Shown in pieces: positions 1-6,346 of a DNA stretch of 6,346 nt. Position numbers and translations under genes: made by a program. How positions within the stretch are numbered: position 1 is the first letter of the stretch; each line of letters begins with the position of its first letter. Location: positions 1 through 6,346 of the forward strand of contig CALCHY010000108.1 of NCBI GenBank assembly GCA_937907415.1, read 5' to 3'. The notes under the pieces were generated by a model. The model worked only from the letters and a program-made list of their open reading frames with translations. It searched no databases and was not told the DNA's origin. Origin of the DNA: an uncultured Trueperaceae bacterium. Its GTDB lineage: Bacteria; Deinococcota; Deinococci; Deinococcales; Trueperaceae.

Positions 1-9
1 TTTAGAAGA

Positions 10-15
10 TAGAGT
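10..15 (+). promoter_or_regulatory. Putative -10 box (TAGAGT) for the first glycosyltransferase gene
   Basis: TAGAGT fits the TAnnnT -10 consensus and lies 10 bases before the ATG at 26. Transcription would begin about 4 bases before the start codon, giving an almost leaderless mRNA. No Shine-Dalgarno sequence lies between box and ATG, which agrees with this. The identical hexamer at the identical spacing precedes the gene at 3071. A -35 element would lie outside the window, so it cannot be judged. Confidence 0.45.
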
Positions 16-25
16 TACAACCAAG

Positions 26-823
26 ATGTCTCCGGCGGTTTACCACGTCCCAAGTGCAGTTGAGCCGCGCAGTCGGCACGTTGTTGCGATTCGTGTCGAC
101 GCGACGACTTATGAAGATGCCACCGCCAGGATCTTGAGCTGGGTAAGTGCATGTGACCCTGCCTATGTTTGCGTCGCGAACGTGCACATGACGATGGAGG
201 CGTTCGACGATGGGGATTTCCAGCACGTCGTGAACGGTGCTCGACTCGTCGTTCCAGACGGAATGCCGCTGGTATGGGCCCTAAGGAGCCTGGGAGTTCA
301 AGACGCCTCGAGGGTTCGTGGTCCGGACCTTACGCTGCGGATCGCTGCTGCGGCAGCAGATCATGGAGTGCCTATCGCGATTTACGGTGGAAGTCCGGAA
401 GTAGCCGACGCGTTCGCCGTTAGCCTTCAGAGCCGATTCCCCGCTCTCGAGGTGGCCTCCGTGATCTCTCCGCCATTCCGACAACTGTCGGAGTCGGAGG
501 AACTCGAGTTCGCACGTCAGATCAAGGCTTCCGGAGCCCGGATCGTGCTCGTCGGCCTCGGCTGTCCCAAGCAGGAGAAGTGGATGGCACGCAACGTCGA
601 GGCGATAGGAGCTGTGCTGCTTGGCGTCGGGGCTGCATTCGACTTCCACACGGGAAACGTGAAGGAGGCTCCCAAGTGGATGCAAGACAGTGGGCTCGAG
701 TGGCTCTTCCGGCTGTCTCAAGAGCCCACACGGCTCTGGAAGCGGTACGCCAAGCACAACCCCCGCTTCATCGGACGGCTGGCAATGCAATTGGTGAGCG
801 GTCGCGGCAAGAAGGCATCCTAG
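26..823 (+). CDS. WecG/TagA/CpsF-family glycosyltransferase
   Basis: A 265-residue enzyme expected to transfer a sugar from a nucleotide-sugar donor onto a polyprenyl-diphosphate-linked acceptor at the inner face of the membrane, as WecG (ManNAcA) and TagA (ManNAc) do. The family's marks are present in order: ANVHM at residues 51-55; VVPDGMPLVW at 75-84, whose D78 lines up with the proposed catalytic Asp of TagA; RVRGPDL at 96-102; YGG at 120-122; SPPFR at 148-152; VGLGCPKQEKWM at 176-187; GVGAAFDF at 200-207; and the C-terminal appendage with EWLFRL (225-230) and EPTRLWKRY (233-241), which in TagA helps membrane attachment. Length is normal for the family, and there is no signal peptide or membrane segment. 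ATG 26 leaves about 18 residues before the conserved core and is supported by the -10-like box upstream. Family assignment is firm; the donor sugar cannot be read from the sequence. Confidence 0.93.
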   Translation: MSPAVYHVPSAVEPRSRHVVAIRVDATTYEDATARILSWVSACDPAYVCVANVHMTMEAFDDGDFQHVVNGARLVVPDGMPLVWALRSLGVQDASRVRGPDLTLRIAAAAADHGVPIAIYGGSPEVADAFAVSLQSRFPALEVASVISPPFRQLSESEELEFARQIKASGARIVLVGLGCPKQEKWMARNVEAIGAVLLGVGAAFDFHTGNVKEAPKWMQDSGLEWLFRLSQEPTRLWKRYAKHNPRFIGRLAMQLVSGRGKKAS

Positions 824-866
824 GCGCATCTCGGCGATGGAGTATAGGCCCTTGAACTCAGCCGCC

Positions 867-872
867 TAAGCT
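867..872 (+). promoter_or_regulatory. Putative -10 box (TAAGCT) for gmd-fcl
   Basis: TAAGCT matches TAnnnT and sits 11 bases before the gmd ATG at 884, placing the expected transcription start about 5 bases upstream of the start codon. The AGG at 881-883 directly abuts the ATG, so it is too close to work as a Shine-Dalgarno site. No -35-like hexamer is visible at 16-19 bases upstream; TTGAAC at 852-857 is only 9 bases away. A box here would let gmd-fcl be transcribed independently of the upstream gene, although readthrough across the 60-base gap is also possible. Confidence 0.4.
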
Positions 873-883
873 ATCCTCGAAGG

Positions 884-1933
884 ATGGCAAAACGCGCACT
901 GATCTCCGGCATCACGGGCCAGGACGGCTCGTACCTCACCGAGCTGTTAATAGGCAAAGACTACGAGGTACACGGCATCATCCGTCGTTCGAGCACCTTC
1001 AACACCGATCGTCTCGATCATCTGTACCGTGATCCCCACGATCCGACGGCACGCATGTTCCTACACTACGGTGACTTAACCGACGGCCCTGGGCTGAGAA
1101 GGATCGTCGAGGACGTGGCGCCCGATGAGATCTACAATCTCGGTGCTCAGTCGCACGTGGCCGTTAGCTTCATGCAGCCCGAATACACCGCTGATACGGA
1201 TGGCCTGGGAACCTTGCGCCTACTCGAAGCTGTTCGCGACTACCAGAAGCGGACCGGCCACAAGCCGCGCTACTACCAAGCCGGTACGAGCGAGATGTTC
1301 GGCGGCAGCGCCCCGCCGCAGAACGAACAAACGCCCTTCTACCCCAAGAGCCCTTACGCCGCCGCTAAGGTTATGGCGCACCACCTGGTGGTCAACTACC
1401 GGGAAGCATATGACTTGCATGCAAGCAACGGTATCCTCTTCAACCACGAGAGCGAACGGCGTGGCGAAACGTTCGTAACCAGGAAGATCACGCGCGCCGC
1501 TACGAGGATCAGATTGGGGCTACAGGGAAGACTCTATCTCGGGAATCTCGACTCCAAGCGCGATTGGGGGCATGCCGAGGACTATGTGCGTGCCATGTGG
1601 CTCATGCTCCAGCAGGATCGGCCCGCTGACTACGTGATCGCGACTGGCGAGAGTCATAGCGTGCGGGATTTCGTGCAAAAGGTATTCACTCTCTTGGGTC
1701 TGGACTGGCAGGAGTTCGTGTCCATCGACCCCCGCTACTTCCGCCCGGCCGAGGTCGACGTCTTGAAGGGCGATGCAACCAAGGCGAGAAAGGTTCTTGG
1801 CTGGGAACCCAAGATCGGCCTCGATGAACTCGTGGACCGCATGGTGGCGAGCGACCTAGAGCTCGCCGAGCAGGAACGGACGCTACGGGAGGCAGGCCAC
1901 CACTTCGCTCTCCGAGGCATCGCCGGTGGCTGA
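884..1933 (+). CDS. gmd: GDP-mannose 4,6-dehydratase
   Basis: A 349-residue cytoplasmic short-chain dehydrogenase/reductase-type enzyme that converts GDP-D-mannose to GDP-4-keto-6-deoxy-D-mannose with a tightly bound NADP cofactor. This is the first committed step to GDP-L-fucose and related GDP-deoxyhexoses. Visible marks are the N-terminal dinucleotide motif [10 protein letters not shown] (residues 9-18); YNLGAQSHV (84-92); the catalytic set T135 and E137 in GTSEMFG with Y158 and K162 in [16 protein letters not shown] (182-190); and [12 protein letters not shown] (194-205). [10 protein letters not shown] (226-235) and the [11 protein letters not shown] segment (287-297) are also typical. 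One oddity is Glu at 191, where the family motif NHESPRRG normally has Pro. The stop overlaps the next gene by 8 bases, as expected for a coupled gmd-fcl pair. ATG 884 puts the nucleotide-binding motif at the usual distance from the N-terminus. Confidence 0.97.
   Translation: MAKRALISGITGQDGSYLTELLIGKDYEVHGIIRRSSTFNTDRLDHLYRDPHDPTARMFLHYGDLTDGPGLRRIVEDVAPDEIYNLGAQSHVAVSFMQPEYTADTDGLGTLRLLEAVRDYQKRTGHKPRYYQAGTSEMFGGSAPPQNEQTPFYPKSPYAAAKVMAHHLVVNYREAYDLHASNGILFNHESERRGETFVTRKITRAATRIRLGLQGRLYLGNLDSKRDWGHAEDYVRAMWLMLQQDRPADYVIATGESHSVRDFVQKVFTLLGLDWQEFVSIDPRYFRPAEVDVLKGDATKARKVLGWEPKIGLDELVDRMVASDLELAEQERTLREAGHHFALRGIAGG
1914..1917 (+). promoter_or_regulatory. Ribosome binding site supporting the fcl GTG start
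   Basis: GAGG lies 8 bases before GTG 1926, inside the 3' end of gmd, at a workable Shine-Dalgarno distance. It is the only plausible such site at a gene start in this window, and it belongs to the only gene internal to an apparent operon. It favours GTG 1926 over the alternative TTG at 1986, which has no such site. The match is only four bases, so the support is modest. Confidence 0.4.
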
Positions 1934-2933
1934 CTCCTCACGGACTAGCCCTCGAATCGGCACGATTGACGACCCTGGCTTCGCTTTGACCACGAGCAGT
2001 CGGATCTTCCTTGCCGGACACCGAGGCTTGGTGGGCTCCGCGATCATGCGGAGGCTCGAGCGCGATGGATACGAGAACGTGATCACGCGCACATCTAGCG
2101 ATCTCGATCTCCGGGAGCCGGGAGCCGTGGACGCCTTCTTCGCTGCCGAGCGGCCCGAGGTGGTCATCCTTGCTGCAGCCAAGGTGGGAGGCATCCTCGC
2201 CAACTCCAAGTACCCTGCGGATTTCCTATACGACAACCTGGCCATCGCAACCAACGTCATCCATGCGGCGCACGAATTCGGAACAAGGAAGCTCCTCAAT
2301 CTTGGCTCGTCGTGCATTTACCCGAAGTTCGCGCCTCAGCCCCTGAAGGAGGAATACTTCCTCACCGGAGAACTCGAACCAACGAACCGCGCCTATGCGA
2401 TCGCCAAGATTGCTGCGATAGAGTTGTGCGACGCTTACCGGACCCAACATGGCGTGGACTTCATCAGTGCCATGCCCACCAATCTCTATGGACCCCACGA
2501 CAATTTCGACCTCCAGACCAGTCACGTCCTGCCGGGCCTCATGCGGAAGATCCACGAGGCCATGGAAGGAGGCGCTGCCACAGTCACCGTCTGGGGAACG
2601 GGCTCCCCGCTCCGGGAATTCCTCCACACCGACGACCTGGCGGACGCCTGCCTCTTCTTGCTCAACAACGTCTCACGGCCAGGACCCATCAACGTAGGCA
2701 CCGGAACGGACCTGAGCATCCGGGAGCTGGCCGAAATGATCGCCGCCATCGTCGGGTTCGAGGGGCGACTGGTATTCGACACTTCGAAGCCAGACGGGAC
2801 GCCCAGAAAACTGATGGACGTTAGTGTCTTGGCTGACCTGGGTTGGAGAGCGAGCATCGGCCTTCAAGACGGGCTCGAAGACACCTACAGCTGGTTCAAG
2901 GCCAATCGGTCACATGCTCGAGGGGTCAAGTAG
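1926..2933 (+). CDS. fcl: GDP-L-fucose synthase (GDP-4-keto-6-deoxy-D-mannose epimerase/reductase)
   Basis: A 335-residue NADPH-dependent enzyme that takes the product of Gmd, epimerises it at C3 and C5 and reduces C4 to give GDP-L-fucose. The nucleotide motif GHRGLVGSA is at residues 31-39, followed by AAAKVGGI (83-90). The catalytic residues align with the E. coli enzyme at a constant offset of 21: S128 and C130 in GSSCIYP, Y157 and K161 in YAIAK, and H200 in TSH (E. coli S107, C109, Y136, K140, H179). [12 protein letters not shown] (184-195) and [12 protein letters not shown] (230-241) are also classic. The GTG start overlaps the end of gmd by 8 bases, implying translational coupling. It gives an N-terminal extension of about 20 residues compared with E. 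coli; TTG 1986 would remove it but lacks a ribosome site. The C-terminus is of normal length. Confidence 0.96.
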   Translation: MADSSRTSPRIGTIDDPGFALTTSSRIFLAGHRGLVGSAIMRRLERDGYENVITRTSSDLDLREPGAVDAFFAAERPEVVILAAAKVGGILANSKYPADFLYDNLAIATNVIHAAHEFGTRKLLNLGSSCIYPKFAPQPLKEEYFLTGELEPTNRAYAIAKIAAIELCDAYRTQHGVDFISAMPTNLYGPHDNFDLQTSHVLPGLMRKIHEAMEGGAATVTVWGTGSPLREFLHTDDLADACLFLLNNVSRPGPINVGTGTDLSIRELAEMIAAIVGFEGRLVFDTSKPDGTPRKLMDVSVLADLGWRASIGLQDGLEDTYSWFKANRSHARGVK

Positions 2934-3070
2934 GCCTCAGACGTGGAGCGAATCGCGGCTGTAGGGAACGGTTGGCCCACCGCCTCGGAACGAACCGCGC
3001 TGCCCAAGCGACCGGTAGCTTCTCTTACGAGTCGGCCCCTCGCGATTCCCGCGGTAGAGTCGCGTTCGGT
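2934..3070 (+). other. Intergenic region between fcl and the fusion gene
   Basis: This 137-base gap is the longest in the window. It has no T-rich tail or strong GC hairpin, so no intrinsic terminator is visible. It holds a perfect 8-base inverted repeat with distant arms (GAATCGCG at 2950-2957 and CGCGATTC at 3041-3048) and a -10-like box near its 3' end. The frame of the downstream gene stays open across the whole gap, but the residues it would encode are Arg-rich and lack any recognisable feature, so I treat it as non-coding. Confidence 0.5.
3055..3060 (+). promoter_or_regulatory. Putative -10 box (TAGAGT) for the fusion gene
   Basis: TAGAGT lies exactly 10 bases before ATG 3071, the same hexamer and spacing as at 10-15. 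No Shine-Dalgarno sequence separates it from the ATG, suggesting a near-leaderless transcript. It supports ATG 3071 over the in-frame ATG at 3089 and the TTG at 2972. No -35 hexamer was seen at the expected distance. Confidence 0.45.
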
Positions 3071-6000
3071 ATGGCGACACGACGGTCAATGAGCGTGCTC
3101 CACCGAGGCGCGGCCTTTCTCGCCGGCGTTGGGTTCTCCGCGATCCCGTCCATCGGGCCGTTCTTGGCCATCCTCGCTGTGCTCACCGGCCGCCTCACCA
3201 TTCAACGCGCCGATGCCTGGTGGTGGGGAGTCGCCATCCTCTTCGGCCTTCCCTACTTGGTCACAGGGCACCCCGTGGAGGCTGGGCTGACGGTCGCACA
3301 GGTGCTGGCGATTTGGCTGATCATCCGTTCTGCTACCCAGTTCCGCACCAGCGTGCGAGGCTCTGCCATCCCATCCGATATCGGTGCCGGGCTCCTGGTC
3401 GGCTTGGCGCTCACCCTTGCGCTAGGTCTTCGGAACTTGGGTGGCTTCCGTTTCGACGTTGCGCGCACGGTGCTCGATGCCGTCGTATGGAACACTCATC
3501 CCGCCATCTTCGGCCACGCCATCCTCGTACTGTCCGCGTTGTTGGCCCTGGTAGTGCCATCACCGCGGTTACGCGTGGTGGCCCTTGCACTCGGGGCCGT
3601 GGGGGTCGTGTTCTCCGGCGCGCGTGAGGCCGTCTGGGCGTGGTTGGTGATCGCGATCGGCCTTCGTTTCGCTGGTCGGCGAGGAACCAAGGCCACGCGC
3701 GGGGCGGAGTGGGCGTTAATCGGGATTATGGCTCTGTTGGTCAGCGGCATCCCCGCGTGGATAGGACTGGGACGAACAGGTTTCCTTACCGCCCTGATTC
3801 CGCCTGGGCACGCTTCCAACTTGTTCCGGGGAACCGAGGTTGCCCAGGGCGACTGGTGGTTCCCTCATGGGGTGGAGTTTGCTGGTCGAGACGTGGTGGT
3901 CGATGGTCATCAAGGCGTTGCCTTCGATGTCACGAAGGTCTCACAAGACGCATGGGCGCGCCTCCAACAGGTGGTCACCCTGCAACCCAACGAGACGTAC
4001 ACGTTGAGCGCCCTGCTCAACTCGCCGCCGGGAGCACGGCCTGGCTTCGATGGCTGGGGGCGGTTGCCCGACACCGACGCGACGGAGAACCTCGGCACGG
4101 TCTTGGAAGGAACCGTTCACCGAGCGACAGCTACCGGCGCCCTGAGGGTGATTAGTTCGAGCGCTGAGGCGCTCGATGGCAACTGGACCCGCGCCTTCGT
4201 CACGTTCCGTTACGAGGGTGACCGCCCTCTAACCTGGTACGTGGGGGTCGTGCCCGACAGATCCAACCTCACTGCTGTGACCTCCTCGTTCGCCGAGCTC
4301 CAGTTGGTCCCGTCGTACTCGCTTCTTCCCTATCGGCCGGGCGAGGCCTCGAGAGGCGTGACCGATCTGCGCACGTCCCGCTTCCCAATCTGGCGCGACT
4401 CGCTTGAGGCAATCGGATCGCGGCCTCTGTTCGGCTGGGGACCGAACGGCTTTCCCACTGCTATCGCCACCCTGCGCCCGGACGAGATGCTACTGCGGCC
4501 GGTGGCGGCCCATGCTCACAACGTCTTCCTCGCCGCCTGGGTGGATCGCGGGCTCGTGGGGTTGTTGGGTTTCATAGGACTGTTCGCATTACTGGCCCTA
4601 AGAGCCGTACAGCAGCGCGACCGTGCCATGGTCGTGGTCCTGATCGGTGTGCTAGTCCTGAATTTGTTCGACACTACCCTCCTTTCCGGGGCTATCATCT
4701 ACCCACTCGCAGCCGTAATCGGCTGGCGCGCCGTGGGCAGGCGCGAGCCTGCAGAGGCTGAGACCGGCGCAGGCAGTGCAGCAGCCGTACGACTTGCGCT
4801 CGGCCTGGCCGATGCGATGGCTGGCGCCGTTGCGCTATCGCTTGGCATGTACGTTGTAGCTCACTTCGACTCCAGCGTGTCGCTCGCCAGCGGCTGGCGG
4901 ACGACTCTCGTATACGCGGTCCTCGCGTGGCCAGCGGTAGCCGCTGCGGCCGGCCTCTACCCCGGTTACGGGCTGCCCTCGCAGAGGAAACTCAGCAGAT
5001 CGGTGCGGGCTGCGGTGGCGGGGGCGGTAATCGTGGGCTTTCTGGCCCTGGTGGTGCCGGACGTGCTTGAGCTGAGGGCGCCTGTGTTCCTGGTTGCAGT
5101 GCCCGCTGTCGCCATATTCGCGCCAGCCTTCCGGAACCTCACGGAAAAGCTTCTACAACGACTGCGGCTTTGGGGCCGGCCAGTGGTAGTGCTGGGCACG
5201 GAGCCGGCCGGAGCGCAAGTGACGCGCCATCTTCTATCTCATCCTGGCGTCGGCCTCCACCCCATGGCCGTGTTCGGCCCGCCGACGACCGAGCTGTTCG
5301 GCGGGCTGGCAGTGACGGGAGGACTCGACGAGGCTTGGCCGTTCATCGAGCGGCACGGAGTGCGCCACGTCATCATCAGTCCAGGTGCGGCGCCGTTCCT
5401 GGCGTTCGACCGCCTCCTGCTGCAACCCGGCAATCGCCTGAAGTACGTGCAGTACCTGCCCGACCTCACCGGTCTGCCCACCAACTCGGTCGTGGCCGCT
5501 CCTCTCGGCGCCGCCCTGGCGTTGGAGGCTCGCAATCAGTTGGCCTCCGGCACCAACCGCGCCCTGAAGCAGGCCACGGACTTCGTTGGCGCCACTCTGC
5601 TGCTTGCTGTGCTCGGTCTGCCGCTGCTGCTCATCGCCGCCCTCATCCGTTTGGACTCGCGCGGGCCGGCGCTCTACTTCTCGCCCCGCATCGGGCGGTA
5701 CGGTCGGGAGTTCGGTTGCATCAAGTTCAGAACCATGCACCAGGACGCCGACGAGAGGTTGTCAACCCTTTTGGCCGAGCACCCTGAGCTGCGTGCGGAG
5801 TACGAGCACTTCCACAAGCTCGAGAACGACCCTCGCGTCACACGCATCGGGCGGGTCCTCAGGCGCACGTCGCTGGACGAGCTGCCGCAGCTCCTGAATG
5901 TGTTCATGGGCCAGATGAGCATCGTGGGCCCCAGGCCTTACATGGTGCGCGAACGCGGCATCATGGGCAACGAGCAGGACCTGATCTTCCTGGCACGGCC

Positions 6001-6160
6001 CGGGATGACCGGTTACTGGCAGACGGAGGCCCGGAACGACGTCAGCTTCGAGGAGCGCCAGTCCATGGAAGCGCATTACGTGAGGAACTGGTCGCTCTGG
6101 TGGGACATCGACATCCTGGTGCGCACGCCTGGCGCCATCCTGGCCAAGGCAGGCAAGTGA
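3071..6160 (+). CDS. Fusion: O-antigen ligase/polymerase-like protein + WbaP-type polyprenyl-phosphate sugar-phosphotransferase
   Basis: A 1029-residue multi-pass membrane protein with two halves. Residues 1-556 resemble the O-antigen ligase/Wzy superfamily. About eight hydrophobic segments lie between 12 and 233, with SGARE (182-186) in the place of the family's conserved Arg. A large external region follows (about 237-480), then RFPIWRDSLEAIGSRPLFGWGPNGF (starting at 437, spelled in parts: RFPIW, RPLFGWG), HAHN at 481-484 and three more hydrophobic segments to about 556. Residues 570-1029 form a full-length WbaP-like enzyme: four hydrophobic segments (574-598, 611-631, 647-664, 669-686), LYPGYG at 629-634, WGRPVVVLG starting a Rossmann-like domain at 701, a re-entrant hydrophobic segment at 838-860, KFRTM (885-889), the catalytic Asp-Glu pair D936-E937 in RRTSLDELPQ, GPRPYM (953-958), RPGMTGYWQ (976-984) and SFEER (992-996). 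This half should move galactose- or another hexose-1-phosphate from a UDP-sugar to undecaprenyl phosphate. ATG 3071 was chosen from its -10-like box and its position before the first membrane segment. Substrates are unknown. Confidence 0.9.
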   Translation: MATRRSMSVLHRGAAFLAGVGFSAIPSIGPFLAILAVLTGRLTIQRADAWWWGVAILFGLPYLVTGHPVEAGLTVAQVLAIWLIIRSATQFRTSVRGSAIPSDIGAGLLVGLALTLALGLRNLGGFRFDVARTVLDAVVWNTHPAIFGHAILVLSALLALVVPSPRLRVVALALGAVGVVFSGAREAVWAWLVIAIGLRFAGRRGTKATRGAEWALIGIMALLVSGIPAWIGLGRTGFLTALIPPGHASNLFRGTEVAQGDWWFPHGVEFAGRDVVVDGHQGVAFDVTKVSQDAWARLQQVVTLQPNETYTLSALLNSPPGARPGFDGWGRLPDTDATENLGTVLEGTVHRATATGALRVISSSAEALDGNWTRAFVTFRYEGDRPLTWYVGVVPDRSNLTAVTSSFAELQLVPSYSLLPYRPGEASRGVTDLRTSRFPIWRDSLEAIGSRPLFGWGPNGFPTAIATLRPDEMLLRPVAAHAHNVFLAAWVDRGLVGLLGFIGLFALLALRAVQQRDRAMVVVLIGVLVLNLFDTTLLSGAIIYPLAAVIGWRAVGRREPAEAETGAGSAAAVRLALGLADAMAGAVALSLGMYVVAHFDSSVSLASGWRTTLVYAVLAWPAVAAAAGLYPGYGLPSQRKLSRSVRAAVAGAVIVGFLALVVPDVLELRAPVFLVAVPAVAIFAPAFRNLTEKLLQRLRLWGRPVVVLGTEPAGAQVTRHLLSHPGVGLHPMAVFGPPTTELFGGLAVTGGLDEAWPFIERHGVRHVIISPGAAPFLAFDRLLLQPGNRLKYVQYLPDLTGLPTNSVVAAPLGAALALEARNQLASGTNRALKQATDFVGATLLLAVLGLPLLLIAALIRLDSRGPALYFSPRIGRYGREFGCIKFRTMHQDADERLSTLLAEHPELRAEYEHFHKLENDPRVTRIGRVLRRTSLDELPQLLNVFMGQMSIVGPRPYMVRERGIMGNEQDLIFLARPGMTGYWQTEARNDVSFEERQSMEAHYVRNWSLWWDIDILVRTPGAILAKAGK

Positions 6161-6207
6161 CGCCGCAACCGCCAAGCCGTACTGACCCCGCCACGGTAAA
6201 CTACCGC
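6161..6207 (+). other. Short intergenic spacer with no terminator seen
   Basis: These 47 bases contain no run of T and no strong hairpin followed by T. The only structure is CGGTA-AAC-TACCG at 6194-6206, a 5-base inverted repeat with a 3-base centre that overlaps the -10-like box of the next gene. Confidence 0.4.
6197..6202 (+). promoter_or_regulatory. Putative -10 box (TAAACT) for the uppS-like gene
   Basis: TAAACT fits TAnnnT and ends 5 bases before GTG 6208, so transcription would start at or next to the first base of the start codon: a leaderless arrangement. There is no Shine-Dalgarno sequence. The box lies within a small inverted repeat (6194-6206). A -35 element is not evident. Confidence 0.5.
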
Positions 6208-6346
6208 GTGCCCCCATCCGCCCAGCCGAGCGGCGCCCTGCGCGCCCTCGGCATCGTATCGGCCGTCTCCAAGCCGCTCTACTGGTTGTACGAGCGGCGG
6301 CTGTTGCGCGCCGTCAAGGACGAAGGGCACCTGCCGCGCCACATCG
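6208..6346 (+). CDS. uppS: Isoprenyl (undecaprenyl) diphosphate synthase, 5' end only
   Basis: The frame opening at GTG 6208 runs to the window edge without a stop, giving 46 residues. After a low-complexity start it reads KPLYWLYERRLLRAV (residues 22-36) and then GHLPRHI (40-46). This resembles the N-terminal stretch of cis-prenyltransferases of the UppS family, where a Tyr/Arg-rich amphipathic helix and a LPRH(I/V/L) segment come just before the catalytic DGNRRW motif. That motif would begin a few residues past the window, so the catalytic core cannot be seen. The enzyme makes the C55 (or related) polyprenyl diphosphate that, after dephosphorylation, is the substrate of the WbaP-like half of the upstream protein. 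GTG is favoured because a -10-like box sits 5 bases upstream. The assignment rests on a short stretch and could be wrong. Confidence 0.65.
   Translation, partial: MPPSAQPSGALRALGIVSAVSKPLYWLYERRLLRAVKDEGHLPRHI

Noticed and set aside
281..829. Long open frame on the - strand opposite the first glycosyltransferase
   Set aside because: It lies antisense to a gene with clear family motifs and its translation resembles no protein I recognise. Open antisense frames are expected in GC-rich coding DNA.
824..883. Rho-independent terminator after the first glycosyltransferase gene
   Set aside because: The only hairpin (873-885) has a 5-base stem, no T-tract, and overlaps the next start codon.
1..2000. 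Possible recent transfer suggested by lower GC on the left side than on the right
   Set aside because: Hand counts of a few 60-base lines (about 58-63% in gmd against 68% near the right end) show only a mild trend. I did not count the whole window, and the difference is within normal gene-to-gene variation.
2312..2824. A 170-residue + strand frame inside fcl
   Set aside because: The Arg/His/Pro-rich translation is typical of an out-of-frame reading; the fcl frame carries all the catalytic motifs.
2843..3070. Upstream in-frame extension of the large fusion gene, starting inside fcl
   Set aside because: It would overlap fcl by 91 bases in another frame, encodes an Arg-rich stretch with no membrane or domain character, and has no promoter or ribosome site. 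ATG 3071 fits better.
5234..6217. Two long - strand open frames opposite the phosphotransferase half
   Set aside because: They are low-complexity (Gln/Arg/Gly/Ala) shadows of a strongly conserved sense-strand enzyme, with no independent evidence.

Overview
The window comes from a moderately high-GC bacterium (hand-counted 60-base lines give about 58 to 68% GC). It carries part of a surface-polysaccharide locus, with every recognisable gene on the + strand. The taxon cannot be fixed from the sequence. Nearly all start codons lack a Shine-Dalgarno sequence and instead follow a TAnnnT box by 5 to 11 bases. That habit is common in Deinococcota and Actinomycetota, so those are my weak first guesses.

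Layout: (1) 26-823, a WecG/TagA/CpsF-family glycosyltransferase. (2) 884-1933 and 1926-2933, gmd and fcl, an 8-base-overlapping pair that turns GDP-mannose into GDP-L-fucose. (3) 3071-6160, a 1029-residue membrane protein that joins an O-antigen ligase/polymerase-like (Wzy/WaaL superfamily) half to a complete WbaP-type polyprenyl-phosphate sugar-phosphotransferase half. (4) 6208 to the window edge, the first 46 codons of what looks like an isoprenyl (undecaprenyl) diphosphate synthase. Intergenic gaps are short (60, 137 and 47 bases). No tRNA, rRNA, CRISPR array, IS element or convincing intrinsic terminator was seen.

How the genes fit together (inference from families): UppS would supply the C55 lipid carrier. 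The WbaP half would load the first sugar phosphate onto it, and the WecG-family enzyme would add a later sugar. Gmd and Fcl would supply GDP-L-fucose. The Wzy/WaaL-like half would polymerise or ligate finished units outside the membrane. A flippase, a fucosyltransferase and the GDP-mannose-making enzymes are not in the window.

The most unusual item is the 3071-6160 protein. One polypeptide appears to hold both the first (initiation) and the last (polymerisation or ligation) enzyme of the pathway. It also has a roughly 180-residue, probably beta-rich, carbohydrate-binding-like insert in its large external loop. I cannot tell from the sequence alone whether this fusion is already described.
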